Shown here one piece after another: positions 32,014 to 40,295 of a stretch of DNA of 61,534 bases. The DNA lies in NCBI GenBank assembly GCA_021734525.1, contig JAIPIW010000001.1:1-61534 (forward strand), given 5' to 3'. Made by a program: the position numbers and the translations under genes. Positions within the stretch are counted from its first letter, which is position 1; each line of letters starts with the position of its first letter. Source of the stretch: Candidatus Altimarinota bacterium. Its GTDB lineage: Bacteria > Patescibacteriota > Gracilibacteria > UBA4473. The notes under the pieces are model-generated. The model did not search any database. It saw only the letters and a list, made by a program, of their open reading frames with translations, and had not been told where the DNA came from.

Positions 32014-33663
32014 ATGAAAAAAATATGTGCACTGTCCGGAAAAGAATTTGAGATTACCGAAAAGGATCTCAAGTTCTATGAAAAAATGGGCGTACCCGTT
32101 CCTACTCTTTGTCCAGAAGAAAGACAACGAAGGAGAATTGCTTATCGGAATTTTAGGTCTCTTTATCGTCGTAAATGTAGTGCTACCGGTAAGATGATTA
32201 TTAGTATGTATCATGAGGACCAGCCTTTTTCGGTATACGAAAATGGTTATTGGTGGTCAGATAAATGGACTGCTCTAGATTATTCTCAAGATTTTGATTT
32301 CTCTCGTCCTTTCTTTGAACAATACCAAGAGTTAGCTCAAAAAGTTCCTCGATTTGCCACAGCAAATGTAAATTGCGAAAATTCACAGTATTCTAATTTT
32401 GCTTGGAGAGCGAGAAATTGTTACTTGGTTTTTGGGTGTGTGCGTGATGAAGATTGTTTATATGGACATATTGTTTGGGATTGTAAGGACTGTACAGACA
32501 ATCTGTATCTCTTTCGTTGTGAATGGTGTAGCAACTGTACGGATTGTATAGATTGTTACAACACTCATTTTTCTACAGAATGTGCTCATTGCACAGACAG
32601 TTATTTTCTACATGATTGTCGTAGTTGTCGGAATTGTTTTGGGTGTGTGAATTTACGTAATAAGCAGTATTACTTTTTTAATAAACCTCACACTAAAGAA
32701 GAATATGAAGAGAAATTAAAACAATTCTTACCTCTTACTCATACTACTATTGAGCAGGGTCTTAAATGGCTAGAGGAAACAAAGAAAACTAAAGCAATTT
32801 TTCCTCCTTATTTTGGTGTTCAAAATGAGGATGTTTCTGGAGATCACTTATATGAATGTAAAAACATAACTAATAGTTTTGATGCTAAGCGTGGGGAAGA
32901 ATCTAAACATCTTTATACCTCCTATGAACAAATTCATTCCCAGGACATTTCCTTTACCGGAGACCAGACTAATTTTTGCTACAATTGCCTAACGATTGGA
33001 AATAACCAAGATCTAATCTGTTGTCATAAATGTTTTCAGGGACACTCGCTTTCTTACTGTGAATTTTGTTATTCCTGTCATGATTGTTTTGGTTGTAATG
33101 GTCTGCGAAACGCCAGTTATTGTATTTTTAATAAACAATATTCCAAAGAAGAATATGCGGAATTAAAGAATAAGATCATTACTTACATGAAAGAAACTAG
33201 AGAATGGGGTGAATTTTTTCCTATAGGACATTCTCCATTTGCCTACAACGAAGCGATTGTGAATGAATATCTTCCTTTAACAAAAGAAGAGGTGTTTGCA
33301 CGTGGTTTAAAATGGCGGGGTGATCAACCGTCTTTGGAGACTTACGAAGGACCAAAATATGATGTACCGGGAAAAATTGCGGATACCGATGATGATATTT
33401 TGCAGAAAGTTCTGGTGTGTCAGCGTACTGGAAAAAATTATCGTGTTACCAAACAAGAACTTATTTTTTATAGGAAGATGGGTTTGCCGGTGCCTTTACT
33501 TTGTCCAAGTATTCGTCATGAAGAACGAATGAAAATCCGTAATGCTAGAAAACTATATGAGAGAAAATGTGATAATTGTGGCGTAGATATTGAGACCACT
33601 TTTACACTAGAAAGACCAGAAACGGTCTACTGTGAGAAATGTTATTTGGAATATGTGAATTAG
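32014..33663 (+). CDS. Cysteine-rich repeat protein, copy 2
   Basis: This 549-residue paralogue of the preceding protein has 38 cysteines by hand count and is collinear with copy 1 over its full length. It has the same N-terminal module (CALSGKEFEITEKDLKFYEK with PTLCPEERQRRR), two central cysteine runs (one with CEWCSNCTDCIDCY) and the same C-terminal module (CQRTGKNYRVTKQELIFYRK). Spacing of most Cys-x-x-Cys pairs is kept while other residues have drifted, which argues for structural metal binding. The two genes are separated by one base, so they are co-transcribed and may form a hetero-oligomer. No catalytic motif is recognisable. Confidence 0.7.
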   Translation: MKKICALSGKEFEITEKDLKFYEKMGVPVPTLCPEERQRRRIAYRNFRSLYRRKCSATGKMIISMYHEDQPFSVYENGYWWSDKWTALDYSQDFDFSRPFFEQYQELAQKVPRFATANVNCENSQYSNFAWRARNCYLVFGCVRDEDCLYGHIVWDCKDCTDNLYLFRCEWCSNCTDCIDCYNTHFSTECAHCTDSYFLHDCRSCRNCFGCVNLRNKQYYFFNKPHTKEEYEEKLKQFLPLTHTTIEQGLKWLEETKKTKAIFPPYFGVQNEDVSGDHLYECKNITNSFDAKRGEESKHLYTSYEQIHSQDISFTGDQTNFCYNCLTIGNNQDLICCHKCFQGHSLSYCEFCYSCHDCFGCNGLRNASYCIFNKQYSKEEYAELKNKIITYMKETREWGEFFPIGHSPFAYNEAIVNEYLPLTKEEVFARGLKWRGDQPSLETYEGPKYDVPGKIADTDDDILQKVLVCQRTGKNYRVTKQELIFYRKMGLPVPLLCPSIRHEERMKIRNARKLYERKCDNCGVDIETTFTLERPETVYCEKCYLEYVN

Positions 33664-33668
33664 GGTAG

Positions 33669-33682
33669 TATATTATAATATA
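33669..33682. repeat. AT-only palindrome, short copy
   Basis: TATATTATAATATA, a perfect 14-bp palindrome, begins 6 nt after the stop of the second cysteine-rich gene. The next gene starts about 100 nt further right and has its own direct repeats. Confidence 0.72.
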
Positions 33683-33737
33683 TCAGCTTATCTCTGGCAT
33701 ATAAATTACGGTTTTTCTGAATAAAAACTTGCTTTTT

Positions 33738-33776
33738 CTGAAATACTGAATTACAATATTACTGAAATACTGAATT
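33738..33776. promoter_or_regulatory. Direct repeats upstream of the AbrB/RelE pair
   Basis: CTGAAATACTGAATT occurs at 33738-33752 and again at 33762-33776, identical over 15 bp, with start-to-start spacing of 24 bp. The second copy ends 10 nt before the antitoxin start codon. Each copy contains CTGAA twice. They are likely binding sites for the AbrB-type antitoxin (inference). Confidence 0.65.
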
Positions 33777-33786
33777 TTTTATAAAC

Positions 33787-34068
33787 ATGGCTAAAGTTCT
33801 ACCGATTTCAGAAAGAGGACAATTTACTATTCCGAAGAAATTTCGGGAGAAATTTAAGGATCCATATATTATTTGTGATGAACAAGAAGGCCGTATTTGT
33901 TTTTGGCTTAGTTCTCCTCAGCTAGTAAAATCAGATGTTCCAGAAGATAGTGAGGGGAAAGTTAGTCCAGAAGTTGTAAAGGAATTGGATGAGGCTATAA
34001 CAGAATACGAAGAATCTGGTCGTAGTTTTTCTTTGGAAGAGGTTATGAAAGAATCTAAAAACCTTTAA
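33787..34068 (+). CDS. AbrB/MazE-like antitoxin
   Basis: This 93-residue protein has an N-terminal swapped-hairpin AbrB domain (KVLPISERGQFTIPKKFREKF, about residues 3-45, with the G-Q-FTIPKKFR pattern of SpoVT/AbrB proteins). Its C-terminal half is acidic (SPEVVKELDEAITEYEESGR) and could wrap a toxin. Its stop overlaps the start codon of the RelE-like gene (TAATG). Direct repeats lie upstream. Confidence 0.78.
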   Translation: MAKVLPISERGQFTIPKKFREKFKDPYIICDEQEGRICFWLSSPQLVKSDVPEDSEGKVSPEVVKELDEAITEYEESGRSFSLEEVMKESKNL

Positions 34069-34340
34069 TGAAATATTTAATTAGATTTTCCAAGAAAGGA
34101 AAGGAGAGTATGTTTCTTCTGCCCAAAGATACCCAATCGAGGATTGGAAAAAAATTGCAATATTTCATGTTGGCAGAAAATCCTTTTTTCTATGCAGAAA
34201 GGTTGATTAATAGGCCAAATGAGTATAAATTTCGGGTTGGAAATTATCGGATTATTTTTACAACAAAAGAAGTCGAAAATGTTTTAATTTTGCTGGTTCT
34301 AAGAGTAGGACATCGGCGAGACATCTATAATAAAAAATGA
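34068..34340 (+). CDS. RelE/ParE-like toxin partnered with AbrB
   Basis: This 90-residue protein has a RelE/ParE core: YLIRFSKKGKESMFLL, a helical hairpin, then RPNEYKFRVGNYRIIFTTKEVENVLILLVLRVGHRRDIYNK. The F-R-x-G-x-Y-R and GHR-x-x-Y-N-K motifs are those of the ParE/RelE group. Its end overlaps the start of the VirD4-like ATPase gene by 4 nt (ATGA), so toxin and ATPase are probably translated from one mRNA. Confidence 0.78.
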   Translation: MKYLIRFSKKGKESMFLLPKDTQSRIGKKLQYFMLAENPFFYAERLINRPNEYKFRVGNYRIIFTTKEVENVLILLVLRVGHRRDIYNKK

Positions 34341-36604
34341 AGACATACTTAATTATTGTCCCTCAGTACAAGCCAGAAACAGTACTAGCTAAAACCGCTC
34401 GTCAGGAGAATATGCGTAATGCGGAAAAGTTCATGGATGTTTTTGAAAACCTCCATGAATCCTTAGCAGGTAAAAAGATTTCTTTTGAGATGATTGTGTT
34501 TGGGGAAAACATTGGTTTTTGTTTTTCGGCAGATGAAGCTACCTGTGAGGTGGTAGCTGGACAAATCTATGCCATGGATATGGATGCCGACATTGTCGAA
34601 ATTCCAGACTTTACAACGAGGATTAAAAAATCTACTAAATTCTACTGGTCAGAATTAGGACTAGAACGAAATGATCTGTTTCCCTTAAAAGAATTTCCAG
34701 AATTTGAAAGTGATTCCTTGAGTAGTGTTTTAAACGTACTTTCTAGTGGAACGCCAGGTGAAGGAATTTGGATTCAGATTGTTTGTGAAGCAGAAAGAGA
34801 TACTGGCTGGCATCATTTTATTCTGGGTTGGCGCAAGAGATTAGATAAAATTAGACAGATTTTTAGAACGAAATACTGGTTTAAGAAGGGGGTAGCACAG
34901 GGCTTTCGAGAAAAAATACATGATAAGGTGACCGGTCGACTCTTCCGGACCAATATTAGAATAGCTACTCTAGCAGAAGATCCTTCTAAGAATCCCAAAT
35001 CTAAGATTCAGGCAGTCCTAGGAGGAATGCAGGGATTTAATACTTTGGATTTTAACCGTATTAAGCCAAGTAAAATTTCCAATAATGCTGTTACTGGGGT
35101 AAAAAGGTTTAGATCCCGCACCTTAAAAGGCGGATTTTTATTATCTACTAAAGAACTAACTACCCTTTTTCATCTGCCTAATGAACAAAAGGTTCCCAAT
35201 CTGATTCATGTTCTTTCTCGTCGAGCAGAACCACCGTCAGATTTACCGGTAGATAAAAAAGATAAAGAAATTTCTTTCTTTGGAGAAACAAATTTCCACG
35301 GCAAAAAGATTCCTTTTGGAGTGAAACGTTCTGATCGCAGAAGACATCTATATACTGTAGGAAAATCTGGTAGTGGAAAGTCTAAATTACTAGAACTATT
35401 GGTCAAAAACGATATTGAAAATGGTCATGGAGTAGGAATCTTAGATCCCCACGGAGATTTAGTAGATAACATCCTAAAATGTATTCCAGAAAATAGGATT
35501 AAGGATGTTGTTCTTTTCGATCCTTCGGATCTAAATTTCCCCGTGTGTTTTAATCCTCTAGCGGATGTTCCAGCAGAATTAAAAATCAGAGTAACAATTG
35601 GGTTTATAGAAATATTTAAGAAGCTTTTTGGAGCTAATTGGACCCCTCGTCTAGAACACGTTTTACGGTATACAACTTTAGCGTTACTGGATACTCCTGG
35701 AACAACAATTCTTTCTATTTTGAAGATGCTTTCGGATAAGAATTATCGTCAAACCATTGTGCGGAATATTCAGGATAATGTGGTTAAGAACTTCTGGGTT
35801 AATGAATTTGCTGGTTGGTCAGAAAAATTCGATAACGAAGCCATTACTCCACTATTAAACAAAGTGGGACAATTTGTTTCCACTAACATGATTCGTAATA
35901 TCGTGGGACAACCAGAAAATAAAGTGGAGTTTCGGGACATTATGGACGGAAAAAAGATTTTACTCATGAAAGTTTCCAAAGGAATTTTAGGAGAAGAAAA
36001 TGCAGCCCTTATGGGAGCTTTAGCTATTACTAAAATTTACCAGGCCGCCATGAGTAGAGCCGATACCGAAGAAAAAGAACGAGTAGATTTCTATTTCTAC
36101 GTTGATGAATTTCAGAACTTTGCGACAGATACTTTTGATGAAATATTATCCGAAGCTCGTAAATACCGACTAAACATCACCTTAGCCCACCAGTTTATGG
36201 GTCAGTTATCTAAAAAGATATTAACCACGGTCTTTGGTAATGTTGGTTCCATGGTCACTTTCCGGGTTGGGGGAGAGGACGCTAAGATATTAGAGGCAGA
36301 ATATACACCTCGGGCTAAAGAAAGGGATATTATCAATCTAGCCATGCGTAATTTCTACTGCAAGATGTCTATTGATGGTGAGGTAAGAGAAGCCTTTTCT
36401 GGCAGAACCTTAAACATGTCTTTCCCTAAGGATGATTTTTCTAAGGAGTGTGTAGAACATTCTCGTAAAACCTATTCCAGACCTCTGAAAGAAGTAGACG
36501 ATATTCTCCAACAGTGGGAAGAAGGAAAGTACGATCCTAAGTCCAAAGGGAAAGGAAAAAGTTCTTTAGACGAAGAAGTGGAGTTTAATGAGCCAATAGT
36601 CTAA
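34337..36604 (+). CDS. VirD4/TraD/HerA-like membrane-type ATPase
   Basis: This 755-residue protein has an N-terminal half (1-310) of mixed alpha/beta content with no clear membrane helices. A RecA-like motor domain follows: GVKRSDRRRHLYTVGKSGSGKSKLLELL (Walker A near 345), GHGVGILDPHGDLVDNIL, FNPLADV, a Walker B-like DFYFYVDEFQNFATDTF, and ITLAHQFMGQL. This is the T4SS coupling-protein/DUF87 pattern. Such ATPases pump DNA through conjugation channels or help pilus and DNA uptake. No other type IV secretion gene is in the window. It starts 4 nt inside the RelE-like gene. Confidence 0.82.
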   Translation: MKTYLIIVPQYKPETVLAKTARQENMRNAEKFMDVFENLHESLAGKKISFEMIVFGENIGFCFSADEATCEVVAGQIYAMDMDADIVEIPDFTTRIKKSTKFYWSELGLERNDLFPLKEFPEFESDSLSSVLNVLSSGTPGEGIWIQIVCEAERDTGWHHFILGWRKRLDKIRQIFRTKYWFKKGVAQGFREKIHDKVTGRLFRTNIRIATLAEDPSKNPKSKIQAVLGGMQGFNTLDFNRIKPSKISNNAVTGVKRFRSRTLKGGFLLSTKELTTLFHLPNEQKVPNLIHVLSRRAEPPSDLPVDKKDKEISFFGETNFHGKKIPFGVKRSDRRRHLYTVGKSGSGKSKLLELLVKNDIENGHGVGILDPHGDLVDNILKCIPENRIKDVVLFDPSDLNFPVCFNPLADVPAELKIRVTIGFIEIFKKLFGANWTPRLEHVLRYTTLALLDTPGTTILSILKMLSDKNYRQTIVRNIQDNVVKNFWVNEFAGWSEKFDNEAITPLLNKVGQFVSTNMIRNIVGQPENKVEFRDIMDGKKILLMKVSKGILGEENAALMGALAITKIYQAAMSRADTEEKERVDFYFYVDEFQNFATDTFDEILSEARKYRLNITLAHQFMGQLSKKILTTVFGNVGSMVTFRVGGEDAKILEAEYTPRAKERDIINLAMRNFYCKMSIDGEVREAFSGRTLNMSFPKDDFSKECVEHSRKTYSRPLKEVDDILQQWEEGKYDPKSKGKGKSSLDEEVEFNEPIV

Positions 36605-36629
36605 CTTAGGGAGAATAGTTTATTTGCTA

Positions 36630-36656
36630 TTATATTATAATTATGTTATAATATAA
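36630..36656. repeat. Split AT palindrome
   Basis: TTATATTATAA (36630-36640) and TTATAATATAA (36646-36656) are perfect 11-bp inverted arms with a 5-nt centre. The right arm's TATAAT ends 8 nt before the glycosyltransferase start codon and could act as its -10, giving a near-leaderless mRNA. Confidence 0.72.
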
Positions 36657-36660
36657 TTTA

Positions 36661-37572
36661 ATGATTAACAAATTCTCGGTAATAATTCCTTCCTACAACG
36701 AAGGGGAATGGCTCAAGAAAACAGTGCTTGGAGTACTGGAGAATACTGACTACCCAGATTTTGAAATTATCGTTGTGGCAGATGGTTGTACCGACGATTC
36801 TTTGGATTTCCTGCAGAAGGGAATTCCCAATGTTTTATTAGTAGAATTAGAAGAATCCGTAGGAGCAGCTAAAGCAAGAAATATGGGAGCAAAGGTTGCC
36901 ACCGGAGATGCCTTGGTTTTTATAGATTCCCACATGGTCCCATCCCAAACAGATTGGCTCCAAGAGCTTACGGTGCAATTAGAAGACAAGAAAATTGGGG
37001 CAGCTACCTTAAAGATTCCCTATTTAGAAGAACCAGATCGGGTGGCTTTTATCTATACTCTCGGGGATTTTGCTTTAGAACCAACCTGGATTTCTCCATT
37101 AAATAAAGCCAAAATACATAATGTACCAGTTATTCCTGGAGCTTGTTTTGCGATGCGGAAGGAATTATTTGTAAGTACAGGTGGTTTTGATGAAGGACTT
37201 CACAAGTGGGGCAGAGAAGATTTAGAATATTCTCTACGTTTGTGGCGACTGGGGTACGATTTATCGATGTCCACAAAATCCGGTATTGCTCACTCTTGGG
37301 AACGGAAAAGAACTTTTGAAATCTCTTGGGATGAGGTAGATTATAATATCCTACGTATTTCTCTCACCTTACTTTCTGATTCTTGGCAGAAGAAAGTAAA
37401 AGATTGTCTTCAAAAAGTTCGTTCTGCCAATGTGATTAAGTTTTATAGGGAATTAGAAAATGATCAGAAGTTTCTGTCCCGTAAAAGAGATTTAGAACAG
37501 AAGTTTAAACGTAGTTTTGCGGAATGGGAAAAGACTTTCTCTGCCATGCTACCAGTTTTGCGTAAAAAATAA
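36661..37572 (+). CDS. Family 2 glycosyltransferase
   Basis: This 303-residue GT-A enzyme has the N-terminal FSVIIPSYNEGEWLKKTVLGVLENTDYPDFEIIVVADGCTDD nucleotide-sugar site. A DxD-like IDSH follows (VFIDSHMVP), then GACFAMRKELFVSTGGFDEGLHKWGREDLEYSLRLW with the catalytic-base ED. The C-terminal 60 residues are helical and basic. No membrane spans are present, so it acts on the cytoplasmic face, probably in envelope polysaccharide or protein glycosylation. The acceptor is unknown. Confidence 0.9.
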   Translation: MINKFSVIIPSYNEGEWLKKTVLGVLENTDYPDFEIIVVADGCTDDSLDFLQKGIPNVLLVELEESVGAAKARNMGAKVATGDALVFIDSHMVPSQTDWLQELTVQLEDKKIGAATLKIPYLEEPDRVAFIYTLGDFALEPTWISPLNKAKIHNVPVIPGACFAMRKELFVSTGGFDEGLHKWGREDLEYSLRLWRLGYDLSMSTKSGIAHSWERKRTFEISWDEVDYNILRISLTLLSDSWQKKVKDCLQKVRSANVIKFYRELENDQKFLSRKRDLEQKFKRSFAEWEKTFSAMLPVLRKK

Positions 37573-37688
37573 GGCGGAATTTATAGAAGAGGTTAGCTAT
37601 TAAGACAAAGTCTCTTTTGGTTTGTCAATTGCAAATTTTATAAAAGTTTGTACGCTTCGCCAGAACAAAATCACCTTGTTCTATAACT

Positions 37689-39023
37689 ATGCCGAATTAC
37701 GAACGCAACATTCGTTTAATCCTCTTTCTGATTCTGCCCATTCTAGGGTTCTTGCTAGGTTGGAGCTTGAGTCAGAAAAATGCTGGACCACCAGCAGTGA
37801 CTGTAAAAATAGAAGAAACAAAAGGAGCAGAAGTGATAGAGATCCCTCAAATTAAACCAAAAAAAAGGAATATTAAACCAAAGAATGTGGATTTAGATAT
37901 TTTTTGGGAAACTTGGAATTCTATGGAAGAAAACTTTCTTCACAATGAAAAGCTTAATGTCAGAGAGCAGATTTATGGGGCGACTAAAGGTTTAATTAGC
38001 TCCTTAAAAGATCCCTATACGGTATTTATGACTCCGGAAGACACTCAAAAATTTGAAGAATCTATTTCTGGAGAGTTTGAAGGCATTGGAGCAGAAATTG
38101 CTATTCGTAATGAACAGTTAGTGGTAGTTTCTCCTCTCAAAGGTTCTCCAGCAGAACTTGCTGGGCTGCGGGCTGGAGATGTTATTTTCAAAATAGATAA
38201 TGAACCAACTATAGGAATAAGTGTGGAAGAAGCAGTAACTAGAATTAGAGGACCTAAGGGAGAAAAAGTTGCTTTGACGGTACTAAGGAATGGCGAAAAA
38301 AATCCGATAGAAATCACTATTGTGCGAGACAATATTATTCTCAAGAGTGTGGAATGGAAAATGAAGGATGATGTAGCAGTGGTAACTGTATCTCAATTTG
38401 GAACAGAAATGACCAGAGAATTCCAGGAAGCAATTCCAGAAATTCTTTTACAAAATCCGCGAGGGATGATTTTAGATTTCCGTAATGATGGTGGAGGATT
38501 GCTAGATGCTTGTGTCAAACTTGCTTCTGAATTCTTAGATCAGAAAGTAATTGTCAAAACTAAGGGGCGAAATTTTGGTGATTCTGGGGAAATTATGAGT
38601 GGGAATAGTGGAGCATTTTTAGATATGCCACTAGTTGTTTTAATCAACAAAGGGTCTGCTTCTGCTTCCGAGATTTTTGCTGGAAGTATTCAAGACCATT
38701 ATCGTGGAGTAATTTTAGGAGAAAAATCTTTTGGAAAGGGATCAGTGCAAAATGTAATTCCTTTGTCAGATGGTTCTAGTCTCAAAGTTACTATTGCCGA
38801 ATGGTTAACTCCAGGTGGAAAATCTATTAATGAAGTAGGAATAGAACCAGATGAGGAAATAAAAATTACGGAAGAAGATCTTTCAGAAGGCAGAGATCCA
38901 GTTCTAGATAGAGCCTTAGATCTTGTTGGTACTGATGAAGCAAAAGATATTCTAGAAGATAAGAAAATGACAGAAGAAGAATCTTCGGAGAGCAAGAAAG
39001 AAGAAGTTCCAATAACACAATAA
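37689..39023 (+). CDS. ctpA: C-terminal processing S41 protease
   Basis: This 444-residue exported protease has an N-terminal membrane anchor (10-28), a PDZ domain (about 125-205, with SPAELAGLRAGDVIFKID), and the S41 catalytic core with the nucleophile Ser in INKGSASASEIFAGSIQDH and the general-base Lys in GEKSFGKGSVQNV. The C-terminal tail is Glu/Ser-rich. CtpA-type enzymes cut envelope proteins and peptidoglycan hydrolases outside the membrane. It heads the rightward run ctpA-vanW-murC. Confidence 0.92.
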   Translation: MPNYERNIRLILFLILPILGFLLGWSLSQKNAGPPAVTVKIEETKGAEVIEIPQIKPKKRNIKPKNVDLDIFWETWNSMEENFLHNEKLNVREQIYGATKGLISSLKDPYTVFMTPEDTQKFEESISGEFEGIGAEIAIRNEQLVVVSPLKGSPAELAGLRAGDVIFKIDNEPTIGISVEEAVTRIRGPKGEKVALTVLRNGEKNPIEITIVRDNIILKSVEWKMKDDVAVVTVSQFGTEMTREFQEAIPEILLQNPRGMILDFRNDGGGLLDACVKLASEFLDQKVIVKTKGRNFGDSGEIMSGNSGAFLDMPLVVLINKGSASASEIFAGSIQDHYRGVILGEKSFGKGSVQNVIPLSDGSSLKVTIAEWLTPGGKSINEVGIEPDEEIKITEEDLSEGRDPVLDRALDLVGTDEAKDILEDKKMTEEESSESKKEEVPITQ

Positions 39024-39065
39024 TTCTGGTTGTGATTTTTTTAGTTTCTAGTACCGTTTTTACTG

Positions 39066-40295
39066 ATGAAAAAGTGGGTATTTGTAATAGGGGTTTTGTT
39101 TAGTTCTCAAGTCTCTGCCCAAGAGATTCTAGAGGAGCTTAATTTAGTATTTCCAGATCGAATTCTAACCCTCAATTTTGAAGCTCAACCAGAGCTCTTA
39201 ATCCAAGCTCCTCATCACTTTTTGGTGCTAGGAGAGACTAGAGTTCCTATAGACTTGCAAGGAGATTTAGTACAGGAAAACGAATTTCTCAAATTAGAGA
39301 CAAAGTTTGTGACCGAAATTTCTCCAGAAAACCTACATGAATTCCTGAAGGGTAGCTCTATTTTGCGGGACGAGAATTTTCGGAAGACTGTAGAGATTTT
39401 TTTGGATGAAGAGGGAGAGATTCTTTTTGAGGGGAAACCACGTAATGGTTTTGAGGTCGAAGAAGAAAACCTTGTTTCTCTAATAAACGAAGCTTTTTTG
39501 TCAGCAAAGAATTATGTACGGGTTCCAGCTCAGAAAGTTTTTTCTGAAGTTGTTGTTCATCCAGACCTTAAAGAAAGAGGAATCCAAGAAATCATTGCTA
39601 TTGGCGAATCTAACTTTGCTGGGTCTTCTGAAGCCAGAAGACAGAATATTATTGCTGGAGCACAAAAGTTCAATGGGGTGGTGGTGAACAAAGGGAGAAC
39701 TTTTTCTTTTAACAATATACTAGAATCTGTTACGGAAGATGATGGATTTGTGAAGGAATTAGTAATCAAAGGAAATAAGACAGAAAAGGAGCTAGGAGGG
39801 GGGGTTTGCCAGGTTTCCACAACGGCTTTCCGAGCCGCCTTTTCTGGTGGATTTCCTATTCCCTCTCGTCGTAATCATTCCTATGCTGTTCCCTACTACA
39901 AGCCTTATGGGTTAGATGCTGCTATTTATATTGGAGCTCTGGATCTGAGATTTAATAATGATACTGCCGGAGACATTCTCATCCAGACTTTTACAGAAGG
40001 AGATAATCTCTTTTTCGTTTTCTATGGTACAGATGATGGACGGAAGGTTAGTTTAGAAGGGCCTTTTATCTCTAATTACAAACAAGCTCCAGAAGCTATC
40101 GTTTACGAAACAGAAGATTTGCCTTTAGGAGAAATAGAAGAAATTGGTGCTTCGCATGATGGATTCAGAGCAGAATGGGTTAGACGAGTGGAGAAGGATG
40201 GTAATCTTAACGTTGCGACCTTTGCTTCCGACTATCGTCCTTGGGCGGCTAGACAAAGAGTAGGAACTAAAGTATCTATGGAAAGTCCAGAATGA
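39066..40295 (+). CDS. Secreted VanW-like protein
   Basis: This 409-residue protein has a signal peptide (1-18, cleavage after QVSA) and the VanW core in its second half: NIIAGAQKFNGVVVNKGRTFSFN, ELGGGVCQVSTTAFRAAFSGGFPI, RRNHSYAVPYY, and GLDAAIYIGALDLRFNNDTAGDILIQ. The GGVCQVSTTAFRAA stretch is the family signature. VanW proteins are found in glycopeptide-resistance loci and many genomes, but their activity is undefined. It sits between ctpA and murC and overlaps murC by 4 nt, pointing to peptidoglycan. Confidence 0.85.
   Translation: MKKWVFVIGVLFSSQVSAQEILEELNLVFPDRILTLNFEAQPELLIQAPHHFLVLGETRVPIDLQGDLVQENEFLKLETKFVTEISPENLHEFLKGSSILRDENFRKTVEIFLDEEGEILFEGKPRNGFEVEEENLVSLINEAFLSAKNYVRVPAQKVFSEVVVHPDLKERGIQEIIAIGESNFAGSSEARRQNIIAGAQKFNGVVVNKGRTFSFNNILESVTEDDGFVKELVIKGNKTEKELGGGVCQVSTTAFRAAFSGGFPIPSRRNHSYAVPYYKPYGLDAAIYIGALDLRFNNDTAGDILIQTFTEGDNLFFVFYGTDDGRKVSLEGPFISNYKQAPEAIVYETEDLPLGEIEEIGASHDGFRAEWVRRVEKDGNLNVATFASDYRPWAARQRVGTKVSMESPE

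Noticed and set aside
37622-37855. Small ORF over the ctpA start
   Set aside because: It lies in another frame of ctpA and has no domain; ctpA has a clear signal anchor and full-length family match.
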